Part shown: one piece after another, positions 1-10,597 of the stretch
Position numbering within the stretch: position 1 is the stretch's first letter
Layout of the letters: every line of letters begins with the position of its first letter
From: Caballeronia calidae
GTDB lineage: Bacteria; Pseudomonadota; Gammaproteobacteria; Burkholderiales; Burkholderiaceae
DNA length: 64,000 bases
Direction: 5' to 3'
Assembly (NCBI RefSeq): GCF_900044055.2
Contig: NZ_FCOX02000001.1
Coordinates: 186,001 to 250,000, forward strand
Notes under the pieces: model-generated
What the model was told of the DNA's origin: nothing
Database searches by the model: none
The model's input: the letters and a program-made list of their open reading frames with translations, nothing else
Program-made: the position numbers and the translations under genes

Positions 1-1262
1 TCGGCCTTCTCGCCGAGATTCCACGCAACCGACGGCGCGACCGGCCCCATGATGACGTCGCACTGCTTGAACGCTTCCTGGAAGTCGCGCGCGATGATGC
101 GGCGAATCTTCTGCGCCTGCAGATAGTACGCGTCATAGTAGCCGTGCGAGAGCACGTAGGTGCCGACGAGAATCCGCCGCTTCACTTCCGGCCCGAAGCC
201 TTCGGCGCGCGACTTCTTGTACATGTCGAGCAGATCCTTGTACTGCGCCGCGCGATGCCCGTAGCGCACGCCATCGAAGCGCGACAGATTCGACGATGCC
301 TCCGCCGGCGCGATGATGTAGTACACGGGAATCGAAAGCTCTGTCTTCGGCAGCGACACTTCGACGAGCGTGGCGCCGAGCGCTTCGTATTGTTTCAACG
401 CGGCGTCGATGGACGCGCGCACGTCGTCGGCGAGACCGGCGCCGAAATACTCCTTCGGCAAGCCGATGCGCAGGCCCGCGAGCGGTTTGCTCGCATCGCC
501 GCCGTTCCAGGTCTGGCCGAGATAGCGCGTGTAGTCTTCGTTCTCACGCTGCAGGCTCGTGGAATCGCGCTCGTCGAAACCGCCCATCGCGTTGAGCAGG
601 AGCGCGCAGTCGGCGGCGCTTTGCGCCATCGGACCGCCCTGATCCAGCGACGACGCGAACGCGATCATTCCATAACGCGAAACGCGGCCGTAAGTCGGCT
701 TGATGCCCGTGATGCCGGTGAACGACGCGGGCTGGCGAATCGAGCCGCCCGTGTCCGTGCCGGTCGCGGCGGGCGCGAGACGCGCGGCCACGGCAGCGGC
801 CGAGCCGCCCGACGAGCCGCCCGGCACCGCTTTCGGATCCCACGGATTTTTCACCGCGCCGAAGTACGAATTCTCGTTGGACGAGCCCATCGCGAACTCG
901 TCCATGTTGGTCTTGCCGAGCGTGACCATGCCGGCGTTTTTCAGACGATCGACGACGGTCGCATCGAACGGGCTCGCGTAGTTTTCGAGCATGTGCGAGC
1001 CGGCCGTGGAGGTCCAGCCGCGCGTGACGAACACGTCCTTGTGCGCGATCGGCACGCCGGTGAGCGCGCCCGCGTTGCCTTGCGCGATGAGCGCGTCGGC
1101 GGCCTTCGCCTGTTCGAGCGTGAGCTCGCGATCGATGCCGATGAACGCGTTAAGGTCCTTCGCGGCCTCGATGCGTTGCAGATACGACTGCGCCAGTTCG
1201 ACCGCGGAGATCTCCTTCGAGTCGAGCGCGGCGCGCAATTCGGTCAAGCTTTTCTGATGCAT
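1..1262 (-). CDS. gatA: Glutamyl/aspartyl-tRNA amidotransferase subunit A (3' end outside window)
   Basis: Catalytic amidase subunit of GatCAB, which releases ammonia from glutamine and amidates Glu-tRNA(Gln) or Asp-tRNA(Asn) in the cytoplasm. Translation from the ATG at 1262 gives 420 residues of amidase-signature protein. The Ser-cisSer-Lys triad is visible: Lys75 in IAHKDVF, Ser150 in GGSSGGS and Ser174 in [10 protein letters not shown]. The family is about 490 residues, so some 70 C-terminal residues lie beyond position 1. It follows gatC by 60 bp on the same strand, and gatB would be expected next to the left. The start is supported by the conserved [10 protein letters not shown] opening. 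Identification is secure; only the C-terminus is unseen. Confidence 0.96.
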   Translation of the reverse strand, partial: MHQKSLTELRAALDSKEISAVELAQSYLQRIEAAKDLNAFIGIDRELTLEQAKAADALIAQGNAGALTGVPIAHKDVFVTRGWTSTAGSHMLENYASPFDATVVDRLKNAGMVTLGKTNMDEFAMGSSNENSYFGAVKNPWDPKAVPGGSSGGSAAAVAARLAPAATGTDTGGSIRQPASFTGITGIKPTYGRVSRYGMIAFASSLDQGGPMAQSAADCALLLNAMGGFDERDSTSLQRENEDYTRYLGQTWNGGDASKPLAGLRIGLPKEYFGAGLADDVRASIDAALKQYEALGATLVEVSLPKTELSIPVYYIIAPAEASSNLSRFDGVRYGHRAAQYKDLLDMYKKSRAEGFGPEVKRRILVGTYVLSHGYYDAYYLQAQKIRRIIARDFQEAFKQCDVIMGPVAPSVAWNLGEKA

Positions 1263-1322
1263 TGCAGTTCCCTGATGAGCGCGGCACCGCGTGCCACGCG
1301 CTTTGCGCTGGATATTCGACGG

Positions 1323-1622
1323 TTACTCGATGACTTTCGGCACGAGATACAGCCCGTCCTGCACCGCGGGCGCGGAGCGCTGGAACTCTTCGCGCTCGAC
1401 ACGCTCTGAGACAGCGTCGTCACGCAAACGCAGCGCGACTTCCTCGATCTGCTCGATCGGATGTGCGAGCGGCTCGATGCCGGTCGTGTCGACTGCCTGC
1501 ATCTGCTCGACGAGACCGAAAAAATCGTTGAGCCGCGCAAGCGTGGGTTCGGCCTCGTGGTCGGGCAATTCGAGCCGCGCCAGGTGCGCGATGCGTTTTA
1601 CGTCGGTCAGGGTCAAAGACAT
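1323..1622 (-). CDS. gatC: Glutamyl/aspartyl-tRNA amidotransferase subunit C
   Basis: Small 99-residue scaffold subunit of GatCAB that stabilises GatA on GatB. The sequence opens [19 protein letters not shown] and contains the family helix pair and the late motif EPLAHPIEQ. Length matches the family (about 95-100). It is the first gene of the leftward gatC-gatA operon and is divergent from mreB across a 376-bp intergenic region, so its promoter lies there. Nothing unusual is seen. Confidence 0.97.
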   Translation of the reverse strand: MSLTLTDVKRIAHLARLELPDHEAEPTLARLNDFFGLVEQMQAVDTTGIEPLAHPIEQIEEVALRLRDDAVSERVEREEFQRSAPAVQDGLYLVPKVIE

Positions 1623-1998
1623 GGAATCACCGGAGAAAGCGTGGACAGCCCCAATCTCGAAAACTTTCGCTGTGACAGCTAGTTACGATCTCGGAAGGAG
1701 CCCTCGGAAGCAGGTAGGACGATGGCAAAAACTGCCATCCTTTTCCTATAGATGCCCACAAATTATAAGGTATCATTACACGTTCGACTCACCTCTGGAA
1801 CGCTCTGTCGGCGGCTTTCTCCCTGAATCACTCAATTGCGAGAAACGTTTGCGTACAGCGTTCCATTCTGCGGTAGATTTCTTCCCGGATTTGCACTTCA
1901 CGGCGAGCGTTCGCCGCCCCGGCAAACCGTTATTTTTTCCGCTGCCGTTCCCGGCGCACCTCGCGACGAACGGCCACCCAGCGAGACAGGATTTTTGA
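1623..1998. promoter_or_regulatory. gatC / mreB divergent intergenic region
   Basis: These 376 bp hold no convincing gene and must carry promoters for leftward gatC and rightward mreB. The AT-rich core at about 1755-1785 contains, read leftward, a perfect TATAAT at 1767-1762, and read rightward a TATAAG at 1764-1769. Neither has a convincing -35 at standard spacing, so the assignment is tentative. Small ORFs crossing the region are shadows without family likeness or ribosome-binding site. Confidence 0.45.
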
Positions 1999-3042
<1,044 letters not shown>

Positions 3043-3240
3043 TCTCCCGGACGAAGGCCTTCGCTCTCCTTCTCTTGAGCGTCATGGCCTTCGACGCGAC
3101 CAGCAAACGCACCCGCGTAACGCGACGCGCGCTCGGCCCGGCAATTGTCCGGGCCGTTGTCGGAACAGCGTAGGGCAGGTTTCGCCGCCGGCGAATCACC
3201 TGCAGCATCGATCCATCCGTTCACGCCCTCGGCGCCGACC

Positions 3241-4362
3241 ATGGAATACAGTCCGCCGCCACTTTTCAAGCAAGGCCCTTCCGCGCTCGCGCGCCTGATC
3301 TTCTTCGTGGTGCTCGCCATCGCGCTGCTCATCTCGGATGCGCGCTTCAACACGCTGGAAATCGTGCGCGGTATCCTCGGCGCGGGGCTGTATCCGTTGC
3401 AGCGCGCGGCGCTCGTGCCACGCGATATTTTCATGGGCGCGGCGGATCTCGCCGTGACGAGCGCGACCTTGCGCAGCCAGAACCAGAAGCTCGCCGACAA
3501 GAACCTCGAACTGTCCGTGAAAGCCGGCGATTCGGCGCAACTCGCCATCGAGAATGCGCATCTGCGCGCGCTGTTGAATTTGCAGTCGCGCGCGACCACC
3601 GAAGAAACGCCCGCCGAAATTCAGTACGACACGCGCGATCCTTTCACGCAGAAGGTCGTGATCGGCAAGGGTTCGCAACAGAATATCCAGGATGGCGCGC
3701 CGGTCGTCACGGAAGACGGCGTAATCGGCCAGGTCACGCGCGTGTTTCCGCTGCAATCGGAAGTTACGCTGCTCTCCGACAAGGATCAGGCCGTGCCCGT
3801 GCAGATCGCGCGCACCGGCTTGCGCAGCGTGATCTACGGCACGCCGAAGGGCGACACGCTCGATCTTCGCTTCGTGCCGATCAGCGCCGACGTGCAAGCC
3901 GGCGACGAACTCGTGACGAGCGGCCTCGACGGCATCTATCCGCCGGGCCTGCCGGTCGCCAAGGTGCTACGCGTCGACAAGCAGGCGGACACGGCGTTCG
4001 CGCGCGTCGTCTGCGTGCCGATCGCGGCTGTGCGCGGCGCACGCCAGCTGCTCGTGCTGCATTACAACGTGAACGTGCCACCGAATCCGATCGAAGTCGA
4101 AGCGGCTGCCGCCGCCAAGGAAGCGAAGGAAAACAAGGGCAAGAAGAAAGCCGCGCCGAAGGCGGCGCCTGCTGCCGGCGCGAGCGGCGCATCGGCGCCT
4201 GCGGCCGCGTCGGTCGCCGCGCCGGGCTCCGCACCGGTCGCAGCAGCGGCTCCGGCCAAGCCGGCGCCGGCGTCTGCACCGAAGGCGGCATCGGGCGCGG
4301 CGGCAAAGCCGTCGAAGAAGGCGCAGTCGCCTAAGCCCGCTTCCTCGGGAGCCGCACGATGA
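3241..4362 (+). CDS. mreC: Rod shape-determining protein MreC with low-complexity C-terminal tail
   Basis: Periplasmic scaffold of the elongasome that connects MreB/MreD with PBP2. The chosen ATG at 3241 opens MEYSPPPLFKQGPSALARL, the usual MreC start, although the frame is open upstream to 3145. A short cytoplasmic tip is followed by one TM helix (about residues 17-37), a coiled coil (about 80-115, QNQKLADKNLELSVKAGDS region) and the beta-barrel MreC domain to about 280. The last 85-90 residues are a Lys/Ala/Pro/Ser-rich tail, longer than in most MreC. Of 373 residues, about a quarter is this tail. The stop overlaps mreD (ATGA), implying coupling. Confidence 0.96.
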   Translation: MEYSPPPLFKQGPSALARLIFFVVLAIALLISDARFNTLEIVRGILGAGLYPLQRAALVPRDIFMGAADLAVTSATLRSQNQKLADKNLELSVKAGDSAQLAIENAHLRALLNLQSRATTEETPAEIQYDTRDPFTQKVVIGKGSQQNIQDGAPVVTEDGVIGQVTRVFPLQSEVTLLSDKDQAVPVQIARTGLRSVIYGTPKGDTLDLRFVPISADVQAGDELVTSGLDGIYPPGLPVAKVLRVDKQADTAFARVVCVPIAAVRGARQLLVLHYNVNVPPNPIEVEAAAAAKEAKENKGKKKAAPKAAPAAGASGASAPAAASVAAPGSAPVAAAAPAKPAPASAPKAASGAAAKPSKKAQSPKPASSGAAR

Positions 4363-4871
4363 ATCGTCCGCAATACATCCTTCAGCCGGTCAATCCGTAC
4401 TTCATCACGTTCAGCCTCGCTGCCGCGTTCCTGCTGAACCTGATGCCGTGGGGACGGCTCATCGGCGTGCCGGATTTCGTCGCGCTCGTGCTGCTGTTCT
4501 GGAACGTGCATCAGCCGCGCAAGGTCGGCATGGGCATCGCGTTCATGCTCGGCATCCTGATGGACGTCCATAACGCGAACCTGCTCGGTGAGCACGCGCT
4601 GGCCTACACGCTCCTGTCCTACGGCGCGATCACGATTCACCGCCGCGTGCTGTGGATGGCGCTGCCCGTGCAGATGTTCGTCGTCGCGCCGCTGCTCGTG
4701 GGCGCGCATCTGGTGCCGTTCGTGATCCGCCTGATGACCGGCGCGGCGTTCCCTGGCTGGAGCTATCTGATCAACGGATTCGTCGAAGCGCTGCTCTGGC
4801 CGGTCGCGAGCTTCCTCCTGCTGATGCCGCAACGGCGCGCCGCCGACCCGGACGACACGCGCCCTATCTGA
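4359..4871 (+). CDS. mreD: Rod shape-determining protein MreD
   Basis: Small polytopic inner-membrane partner of MreC (170 residues) in the Rod complex. About five hydrophobic segments are visible, including YFITFSLAAAFLLNL near the start and a WPVASFLLLMP segment near the end. The start codon overlaps the mreC stop as ATGA, so expression should be translationally coupled to mreC. Size and position directly between mreC and mrdA make the call secure despite weak sequence conservation in this family. Confidence 0.95.
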   Translation: MNRPQYILQPVNPYFITFSLAAAFLLNLMPWGRLIGVPDFVALVLLFWNVHQPRKVGMGIAFMLGILMDVHNANLLGEHALAYTLLSYGAITIHRRVLWMALPVQMFVVAPLLVGAHLVPFVIRLMTGAAFPGWSYLINGFVEALLWPVASFLLLMPQRRAADPDDTRPI

Positions 4872-4962
4872 GCGCGTCAGCGCGCGGTCCTTCGCCGGAT
4901 AAACGCCCGCGCGCGAACTACACTTGAATCGCGAAAGATCGCGAGAAACCCGCGAAAGCTGC

Positions 4963-7254
4963 ATGACCGAAATAAAGAACACCGAGCAACAGTTGTCGAA
5001 GTTCCGTCTGCGCGTCGCGGCGGCGGGACTGTTCGTGTTCGTCTGCTTCGGGCTGATCGGGCTGCGTTTTCTCTATCTGCAAGTCTGGCATTTCAGCAAA
5101 TACTCGTTGCAGGCGAACGAGAATCGCATCTCCGTCGCGCCGATCGTGCCGAACCGCGGCATCATTACCGATCGCAACGGCATCGTGCTCGCGAAGAACT
5201 ATTCGGCCTACACACTGGAGATCACGCGCTCGAAGATCAACGGCACGCTCGATGAAACCATCGACGAGCTCTCGCAAGTCATTCCGATCGACGCACGCGA
5301 CCGCCGCCGTTTCAAGAAGCTGCTCGAAGACTCGAAGAATTTCGAAAGCCTGCCGATCCGCACGCGTCTCACCGACGAAGAGGTCGCCAAATTCACCGCG
5401 CAGCGCTACCGCTTTCCGGGCGTCGAAGTGCGTGCGCGCCTGTTCCGCCAATATCCGCTCGGCACGACCGCCGCGCACGTGATCGGCTACATCGGGCGTA
5501 TTTCGCAGCGCGATCAGGAGCGCATCGACGACGCGAGCGACGCCAACGACGAAAGCTCCGATCACTACGATCCGCGTGTCGACGCCAACAACTACAAGGG
5601 CACGGATTACGTCGGCAAGATCGGCGTCGAGCAGAGCTATGAAACCGAGCTGCACGGGCTGACGGGTTTCGAGGAAGTGGAAGTGACGGCGGGCGGGCGG
5701 CCGGTACGCACGATGTCGCGCACGCAGGCGACGCCTGGCAACAATCTCGTGCTGTCGCTCGATATCGGCTTGCAGCAGGTCGCCGAGCAGGCGTTCGCGG
5801 GCAAGCGCGGCGCGCTCGTCGCGATCGAGCCTTCCACCGGCGACGTTCTGGCGTTCGTGTCGGCGCCGAGCTTCGACCCGAATTCGTTCGTCGACGGCAT
5901 CGATCAGCAAACGTGGGACGCGCTCAACAACTCGCCGGATCACCCGCTGCTGAACCGTCCGTTGCACGGCACGTATCCGCCGGGCTCCACGTACAAGCCG
6001 TTCATGGCGCTCGCCGCGCTCTCGCTCCACAAGCGCACGCCGGGCTGGGGTTTCCAGGATCCGGGCTACTTCACCTTCGGCGGCCACACGTTCCGCAACG
6101 ACGTCCGCTCGGGCCAGGGCTGGGTGGACATGAACCGGGCGATCGTCGTGTCGAACGACACCTACTTCTACATGCTCGCGCGCGATCTCGGCGTCAATGC
6201 GATGGCGGGTTTCATGAAGCCGTGGGGTTTCGGCCAGATCACCGGCATCGATATCGCGGGCGAGGCGCGCGGCATTCTTCCGTCGACGGAATGGAAGCGC
6301 AAGGCGTATCGCAAGCCCGAGCAACAGCGCTGGTATGAGGGCGAAACGATCAGCCTCGGCATCGGCCAGGGCTACAACTCGTTCACGATCCTGCAACTCG
6401 CGCACGCAACGGCCACGCTCGCGAACAACGGCGTCGTGATGAAGCCGCACCTCGTGCGCGATGTCGAAAATCCGATCTCCAAGGCCATGCGCAGCGTCGT
6501 GCGCGATCCGAGCGACAAGATTCCGGTGCAGCAGAAGGACATCGACGTCATCAAGCACGCGATGGAAGGCGTCGTGACGAACGGCACGGCGGCGAAGGTG
6601 TTCGCGGGCGCGTCGTATCTCGCCGCGGGCAAGACGGGCACGGCGCAGGTCTATTCGCTGCAGGGCGCGAATTACAAGGGACACGCGACCGCCGAGCATC
6701 TGCGCGACCACGCGCTTTTCATCGCGTTCGCGCCGGCCGAGCAGCCGAAGATCGCGCTCGCGCTGATCGTCGAAAACGGCGGCTGGGGCGCGGAATCGGC
6801 GGGCCCGATCGCGCGCAAGGTGCTCGACTACTATCTCGTCGATCGACTCAAGCCGGGCGCGGAAGCCGCCGCGGTCGCGGCAGCCGCATCGGCCACCGCC
6901 GACGACGGCCTGCCTATGATCGGCGGCGCGCAGCCGCCCGCCGCCGTGGCGCTGCCCGCATCGGTCGCGAATTCATCGCCGGCGTTTTCACCTCAGGCGG
7001 CATCGAATCCGGACGTCGCGAAGTCGGCCTCCGCGCCGGCGCTTTCGGCCTCCGCACCGAAAGCCGCGAAGCCCCGCGCCGCATCGGCAACGCCCGCGAC
7101 ACCCGCCGCACCCGCAGCCGCGCTGCCCGCGTCGGCGCCCGGCCGCGCGCCCGCGCCGAAAAAGCGCCCGACGGAGCCGACGCCCACCATGGTGCGCGGC
7201 AATGACAAGGACGGCGTGCGCGTTCTCGCGCCGTCCGGCGGCATCGACGAGTAA
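4963..7254 (+). CDS. mrdA: Peptidoglycan transpeptidase PBP2 (elongasome)
   Basis: DD-transpeptidase that crosslinks lateral-wall peptidoglycan, partnered with the glycosyltransferase RodA. From ATG 4963 (763 residues): one TM helix at about 18-40, the PBP dimerisation/pedestal domain, then the transpeptidase domain with SxxK as Ser342-Thr-Tyr-Lys, SxN as VVSNDTYFY and KTG as AAGKTGTAQ. The frame is open to a TTG at 4924, but the ATG opening MTEIKNTEQQLSKF precedes the TM helix as expected. The last 130 or so residues after the catalytic domain form an Ala/Pro/Ser-rich tail. It sits 91 bp after mreD and 11 bp before rodA. Confidence 0.96.
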   Translation: MTEIKNTEQQLSKFRLRVAAAGLFVFVCFGLIGLRFLYLQVWHFSKYSLQANENRISVAPIVPNRGIITDRNGIVLAKNYSAYTLEITRSKINGTLDETIDELSQVIPIDARDRRRFKKLLEDSKNFESLPIRTRLTDEEVAKFTAQRYRFPGVEVRARLFRQYPLGTTAAHVIGYIGRISQRDQERIDDASDANDESSDHYDPRVDANNYKGTDYVGKIGVEQSYETELHGLTGFEEVEVTAGGRPVRTMSRTQATPGNNLVLSLDIGLQQVAEQAFAGKRGALVAIEPSTGDVLAFVSAPSFDPNSFVDGIDQQTWDALNNSPDHPLLNRPLHGTYPPGSTYKPFMALAALSLHKRTPGWGFQDPGYFTFGGHTFRNDVRSGQGWVDMNRAIVVSNDTYFYMLARDLGVNAMAGFMKPWGFGQITGIDIAGEARGILPSTEWKRKAYRKPEQQRWYEGETISLGIGQGYNSFTILQLAHATATLANNGVVMKPHLVRDVENPISKAMRSVVRDPSDKIPVQQKDIDVIKHAMEGVVTNGTAAKVFAGASYLAAGKTGTAQVYSLQGANYKGHATAEHLRDHALFIAFAPAEQPKIALALIVENGGWGAESAGPIARKVLDYYLVDRLKPGAEAAAVAAAASATADDGLPMIGGAQPPAAVALPASVANSSPAFSPQAASNPDVAKSASAPALSASAPKAAKPRAASATPATPAAPAAALPASAPGRAPAPKKRPTEPTPTMVRGNDKDGVRVLAPSGGIDE

Positions 7255-7265
7255 AGGAAACCGCC

Positions 7266-8426
7266 ATGCAACTGCACATGCAATTCGACAAGCGCGAACT
7301 GATCGACCGCGCGAAGCGCATGTTCGCGGGCTTCGACAAGCCGCTCGCGCTCATCGTGTTCCTGCTGTTATGCGTCGGCATCGTGACGCTCTACAGCGCG
7401 AGCCTCGACATGCCCGGCCGCGTCGAGGACCAGCTTCGCAACATCATGCTGACCTTCGGCCTGATGTGGGTGCTCGCCAACATCCCGCCGCAAATGCTGA
7501 TGCGCTTCGCCGTGCCGCTCTATACGGTCGGCGTCGCGCTGCTGCTCGCCGTCGCCGCGTTCGGCCTGACGCGCAAGGGCGCGAAGCGCTGGCTCAACGT
7601 CGGCGTGGTGATCCAGCCGTCGGAGATCATGAAGATCGCGATGCCGCTGATGCTCGCCTGGTACTACCAGAAGCGCGAGAGCAGTATTCGCTGGTGGGAT
7701 TACATCGTCGGCTTTCTGATTCTCATGCTGCCGGTCGGCCTGATCGCGAAACAGCCTGACCTCGGCACGGCGGTGCTCGTGTTCGCGGCGGGCATGTTCG
7801 TCATCTATTTCGCGGGATTGAGTTTCAAGCTGATCGTGCCCGTATTGATTGCGGCGGTGATCGCGGTGGCGGGCGTCGCTGTTTTCCAGGACAAGATCTG
7901 TCAGCCCGACGTCGTCTGGCCGATGATGCACGACTACCAGAAGCACCGTATCTGCACGCTGCTCGACCCGACCTCCGATCCGCTCGGCAAGGGCTTCCAC
8001 ACGATTCAGGCGGTCATCGCCATCGGCTCGGGCGGCACGCTCGGCAAGGGCTGGCTGAAAGGCACGCAGGCGCACCTCGAATTCATCCCCGAAAAGCACA
8101 CGGACTTCATCTTCGCCGTGTTTTCGGAGGAATTCGGGCTCGCGGGCGGGCTCGTGCTGCTCTTCCTCTATATGGCGCTGATCGCGCGCGGGCTGTATAT
8201 CGCGGCGAATGGCGCGACCTTCTTCGGGCGATTATTGGCCGGATCGCTCACGCTCGCGTTCTTTACCTACGCGTTCGTGAATATCGGCATGGTGAGCGGG
8301 ATTCTGCCCGTGGTCGGCGTGCCGCTGCCGTTCATGAGCTACGGCGGTACGGCCTTGACGACGCTCGGCGTCGCCGTCGGGCTGATCATGAGCGTCGCGC
8401 GCCAGAAGCGCCTGATGCAGAGCTAG
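7266..8426 (+). CDS. mrdB: Rod shape-determining peptidoglycan glycosyltransferase RodA
   Basis: SEDS-family polytopic membrane protein (386 residues) that polymerises glycan strands during elongation with PBP2. About ten TM segments are visible. SEDS hallmarks are GAKRWLNVG, the KQPDLGTAVL motif containing the catalytic-region Asp, and the late FMSYGGTALTTLGVAVGL segment. The start at 7266 lies 11 bp behind mrdA. An alternative ATG five codons in (MQFDKRE) is equally possible. It ends the operon, followed by a hairpin terminator. Identification is secure. Confidence 0.97.
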   Translation: MQLHMQFDKRELIDRAKRMFAGFDKPLALIVFLLLCVGIVTLYSASLDMPGRVEDQLRNIMLTFGLMWVLANIPPQMLMRFAVPLYTVGVALLLAVAAFGLTRKGAKRWLNVGVVIQPSEIMKIAMPLMLAWYYQKRESSIRWWDYIVGFLILMLPVGLIAKQPDLGTAVLVFAAGMFVIYFAGLSFKLIVPVLIAAVIAVAGVAVFQDKICQPDVVWPMMHDYQKHRICTLLDPTSDPLGKGFHTIQAVIAIGSGGTLGKGWLKGTQAHLEFIPEKHTDFIFAVFSEEFGLAGGLVLLFLYMALIARGLYIAANGATFFGRLLAGSLTLAFFTYAFVNIGMVSGILPVVGVPLPFMSYGGTALTTLGVAVGLIMSVARQKRLMQS

Positions 8427-8459
8427 CGAGCGTCTTCTTCGCCCGATTCCCAACTCGAA

Positions 8460-8490
8460 GCCGTGGATGCGTCCGCGGCTTTTTGTTTTC
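8460..8490 (+). terminator. Rho-independent terminator after rodA
   Basis: Stem AGCCGTGGA / TCCGCGGCT (8460-8468 and 8473-8481, one G-U type pair) with a TGCG loop is followed by TTTTGTTTT. It lies 34 bp past the rodA stop and closes the mreBCD-mrdAB operon. It also separates the operon from the convergent Sel1-repeat gene ending at 8499. Confidence 0.8.
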
Positions 8491-8498
8491 TCGCCGCG

Positions 8499-9179
8499 TC
8501 ACTGCGGCTTTCGCTGCCCGAGTTCGGCGCTGAGTTGCAGATACTTGAGCTTGGCGGCCGGATCGCCCTGCGCAGCCGCCGCCGCGTAATAGGCGCGCGC
8601 GACGTTCAGATTGCGTTCGACGCCATCGCCGCCGCGCTCGTAGAACGATCCCGCGACGTATTGCGCGGTCATGTCGCCGCCTTCGGCCGCCTTCTTGTAC
8701 CAGTTGAACGCCTGCTCGTTGTCGCGCGCGGTGCCGCGTCCGTCGAGAAACTGATTGGCGAGCGCCAGTTCGGCCTGCACGTGGCCCTGATTCGCCGCGC
8801 GCAGGAACCAGCGATGCGCCTCCGCCGGATCCTTCTCCACGAACTGCCCGTCGTCGTACATCTTGCCGTACACATATTGCGCGTGGGTCATGTTCGCGTC
8901 GGCGGCGCGGCGCAGCCATTTCTTGCCTTCGGACACGTCGGCCGGGCCGCCTTCGCCGTTGAGCAGCATCATCGCGTAGTTGAATTCGGCGAGCCGGCTG
9001 CCCCGTTGCGCCGCGCGACGAAACTCGGAGCGCGCCGCGACGAGATTGCCCGCGTTGTAATCGGCGACGGCGTTTTGCGTCGCGATATCGGTTGGCCTGG
9101 GCGCGTTGTCGGCGTGCGCCGCGCCGCCCGAAATCGACAGGCTCAGCGCCGCGGCCACCGACGCCATGGCGGTTTTCAT
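8499..9179 (-). CDS. Exported Sel1-like (TPR-type) repeat protein
   Basis: 226-residue protein with a signal peptide (MKTAMASVAAALSLSISGG, cleavage near AHA-DN) followed by about five Sel1-like repeats, for example NGEGGPADVSEGKKWLRRAA and YERGGDGVERNLNVARAYY. Such solenoids act as protein-binding scaffolds, here in the periplasm; the partner cannot be inferred. The ATG at 9179 overlaps the stop of the upstream aldolase gene (ATGA), which supports this start over an open frame reaching 9434, and implies translational coupling. The link with an aldolase is unexplained. Confidence 0.85.
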   Translation of the reverse strand: MKTAMASVAAALSLSISGGAAHADNAPRPTDIATQNAVADYNAGNLVAARSEFRRAAQRGSRLAEFNYAMMLLNGEGGPADVSEGKKWLRRAADANMTHAQYVYGKMYDDGQFVEKDPAEAHRWFLRAANQGHVQAELALANQFLDGRGTARDNEQAFNWYKKAAEGGDMTAQYVAGSFYERGGDGVERNLNVARAYYAAAAAQGDPAAKLKYLQLSAELGQRKPQ

Positions 9180-9958
9180 GATCTCGCCTCCTGCAACGCC
9201 TGACGCGTCGCCTTCAACAGCCACATCACATCCGCGCCTATCGCGACGAGCTTGATGCCCGCCTGCGCGTACTGCTTCGCGCTCGCGGCGTCGAGCGCGA
9301 AGATGCCGCTCGCGATGCCCGCGCGATTCGCCGCATCGACGATCTTCGTGATCGCCGCCTGCACGTCGGGATGCTTGCCGTCGCCGAGATGGCCGAGGCT
9401 CGCTGCAAGATCCGCCGGGCCGATGAACAAACAATCGACGCCCGGCGTCGCGGCGATTTCATCGACGGCTTCGAGCGCCGCCGCCGATTCGATCTGCACG
9501 ATCGTCGCGATCTGCGCGTTCGCGCTCGTCGCGTAATCGCGACGCATACCGTATGCCGCGGCCCGCACCATGCCCGCGACGCCGCGCAGACCATGCAGCG
9601 CTGCTTCGGTCGGATACTGCGTGAGGCTTACGATGCGCGCCGCCTCTTCCGCCGATTGCACGTTCGGGAACATCAGTGTGCGCGCGCCCGCGTCGAGCGC
9701 GCGCTTCACGAGCCAGCCCTCGCTGGACGGCACGCGCACGATCGGCTCGCTCGGCAGATGCGCGGCGGCGATCGCGCGGAGTTGCGCGACGACGTCGGCG
9801 CTATCGTTCGGCGAATGCTCCATGTCGATGCACAGCCAGTCGAAGCCCGCGTGCGCGAGCGCCTCGGCGGCATCGGCGCTGCCGAGCGACAGCCACAGGC
9901 CGAACGCGGTGCCCGGTTCGGAGAAGCGCTGCTTGAGGGGATTGGTGAACGTGCTCAT
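9176..9958 (-). CDS. HpcH/HpaI-family class II aldolase
   Basis: 260-residue metal-dependent aldolase of the HpcH/HpaI/GarL group, which cleaves or forms 2-keto-3-deoxy acids to pyruvate plus an aldehyde. Family motifs include GLWLSLGSADAAE, the metal-region FDWLCIDMEHSPND, LMFPNVQSAEEA, IVQIESAAALEAVDEIA and the second metal segment GVDCLFIGPADLAASLG. Substrate cannot be told from sequence; 2-keto-3-deoxy-L-rhamnonate, 4-hydroxy-2-oxoheptanedioate and 2-dehydro-3-deoxyglucarate are all handled in this family. It is the first gene of a two-gene operon with the Sel1-repeat gene, overlapping it by 4 nt. Confidence 0.9.
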   Translation of the reverse strand: MSTFTNPLKQRFSEPGTAFGLWLSLGSADAAEALAHAGFDWLCIDMEHSPNDSADVVAQLRAIAAAHLPSEPIVRVPSSEGWLVKRALDAGARTLMFPNVQSAEEAARIVSLTQYPTEAALHGLRGVAGMVRAAAYGMRRDYATSANAQIATIVQIESAAALEAVDEIAATPGVDCLFIGPADLAASLGHLGDGKHPDVQAAITKIVDAANRAGIASGIFALDAASAKQYAQAGIKLVAIGADVMWLLKATRQALQEARS

Positions 9959-10144
9959 CGCGCGGCTCCTTCGAGGGTTTGAAGGATGACCGCGCGCGGC
10001 CGCGAAAAGGAAAACGACAGAAGAAGTGACGGCATGCGTGCGCTCCGTGTCTTGCCGCCTCGGATAATGGGCGACTCATCGGACGATCATACCGTGACAA
10101 AAGCGCACGCGCCGGACGTGCTCCGGGCGCTCGCGCGCGGGAAA

Positions 10145-10591
10145 TCAGCCGCGCTCGACGTCGGCCCAGCAATTCGGCGTCTCGTACAGACGCACGCGCT
10201 TCAGCTTCAGATTGACCCCGTAATGCGCGTCGTACACATCCGCGAGAAGGTCGAAAGCGACGGCGGCGAGGTTCTCGACCGTCGGAATGCGATCGAGCAC
10301 GACGGTCTTGTGATCCGACAGCGTTTGCAGGAATTCGCGCACTTTGACATCGCCTTCATAGACGATGAATGCATGATCCCACTTGTTGACGAGATGCTCC
10401 ATCGCCAGGGCTTTCACGTCGGCGAAATCCATCACCATCCCGCGATCGGGCGCGCCTTCCACGTCGACCAGTTCGCCTTGCAGCGTGATTTCGAGCACAT
10501 AGCGATGCCCGTGCAGATTGCGGCACTGGCTGCGGTGATCAGGGATGCGGTGGCCCGCATCGAATTCGAGTTTTCGGGTAATCGTCTGCAC
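10145..10591 (-). CDS. queD: 6-carboxy-5,6,7,8-tetrahydropterin synthase QueD
   Basis: Converts dihydroneopterin triphosphate to 6-carboxytetrahydropterin, the first committed step to preQ0/queuosine. The 148-residue protein has the Zn-binding histidines in FDAGHRI and CRNLHGHRY, and the catalytic region ETPNCWADVE near the C-terminus. The start is a GTG at 10591 (opening MQTITRKLEF), 6 bp past the queE stop, so it is the last gene of queC-queE-queD. The pathway enzymes sit together, as is common in Burkholderia. Identification is secure. Confidence 0.95.
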   Translation of the reverse strand: MQTITRKLEFDAGHRIPDHRSQCRNLHGHRYVLEITLQGELVDVEGAPDRGMVMDFADVKALAMEHLVNKWDHAFIVYEGDVKVREFLQTLSDHKTVVLDRIPTVENLAAVAFDLLADVYDAHYGVNLKLKRVRLYETPNCWADVERG

Positions 10592-10597
10592 GGCGGT

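Noticed and set aside
144-1409. 421-codon rightward ORF opposite gatA
   Set aside because: gatA on the minus strand shows the full amidase triad; this is its antisense shadow.
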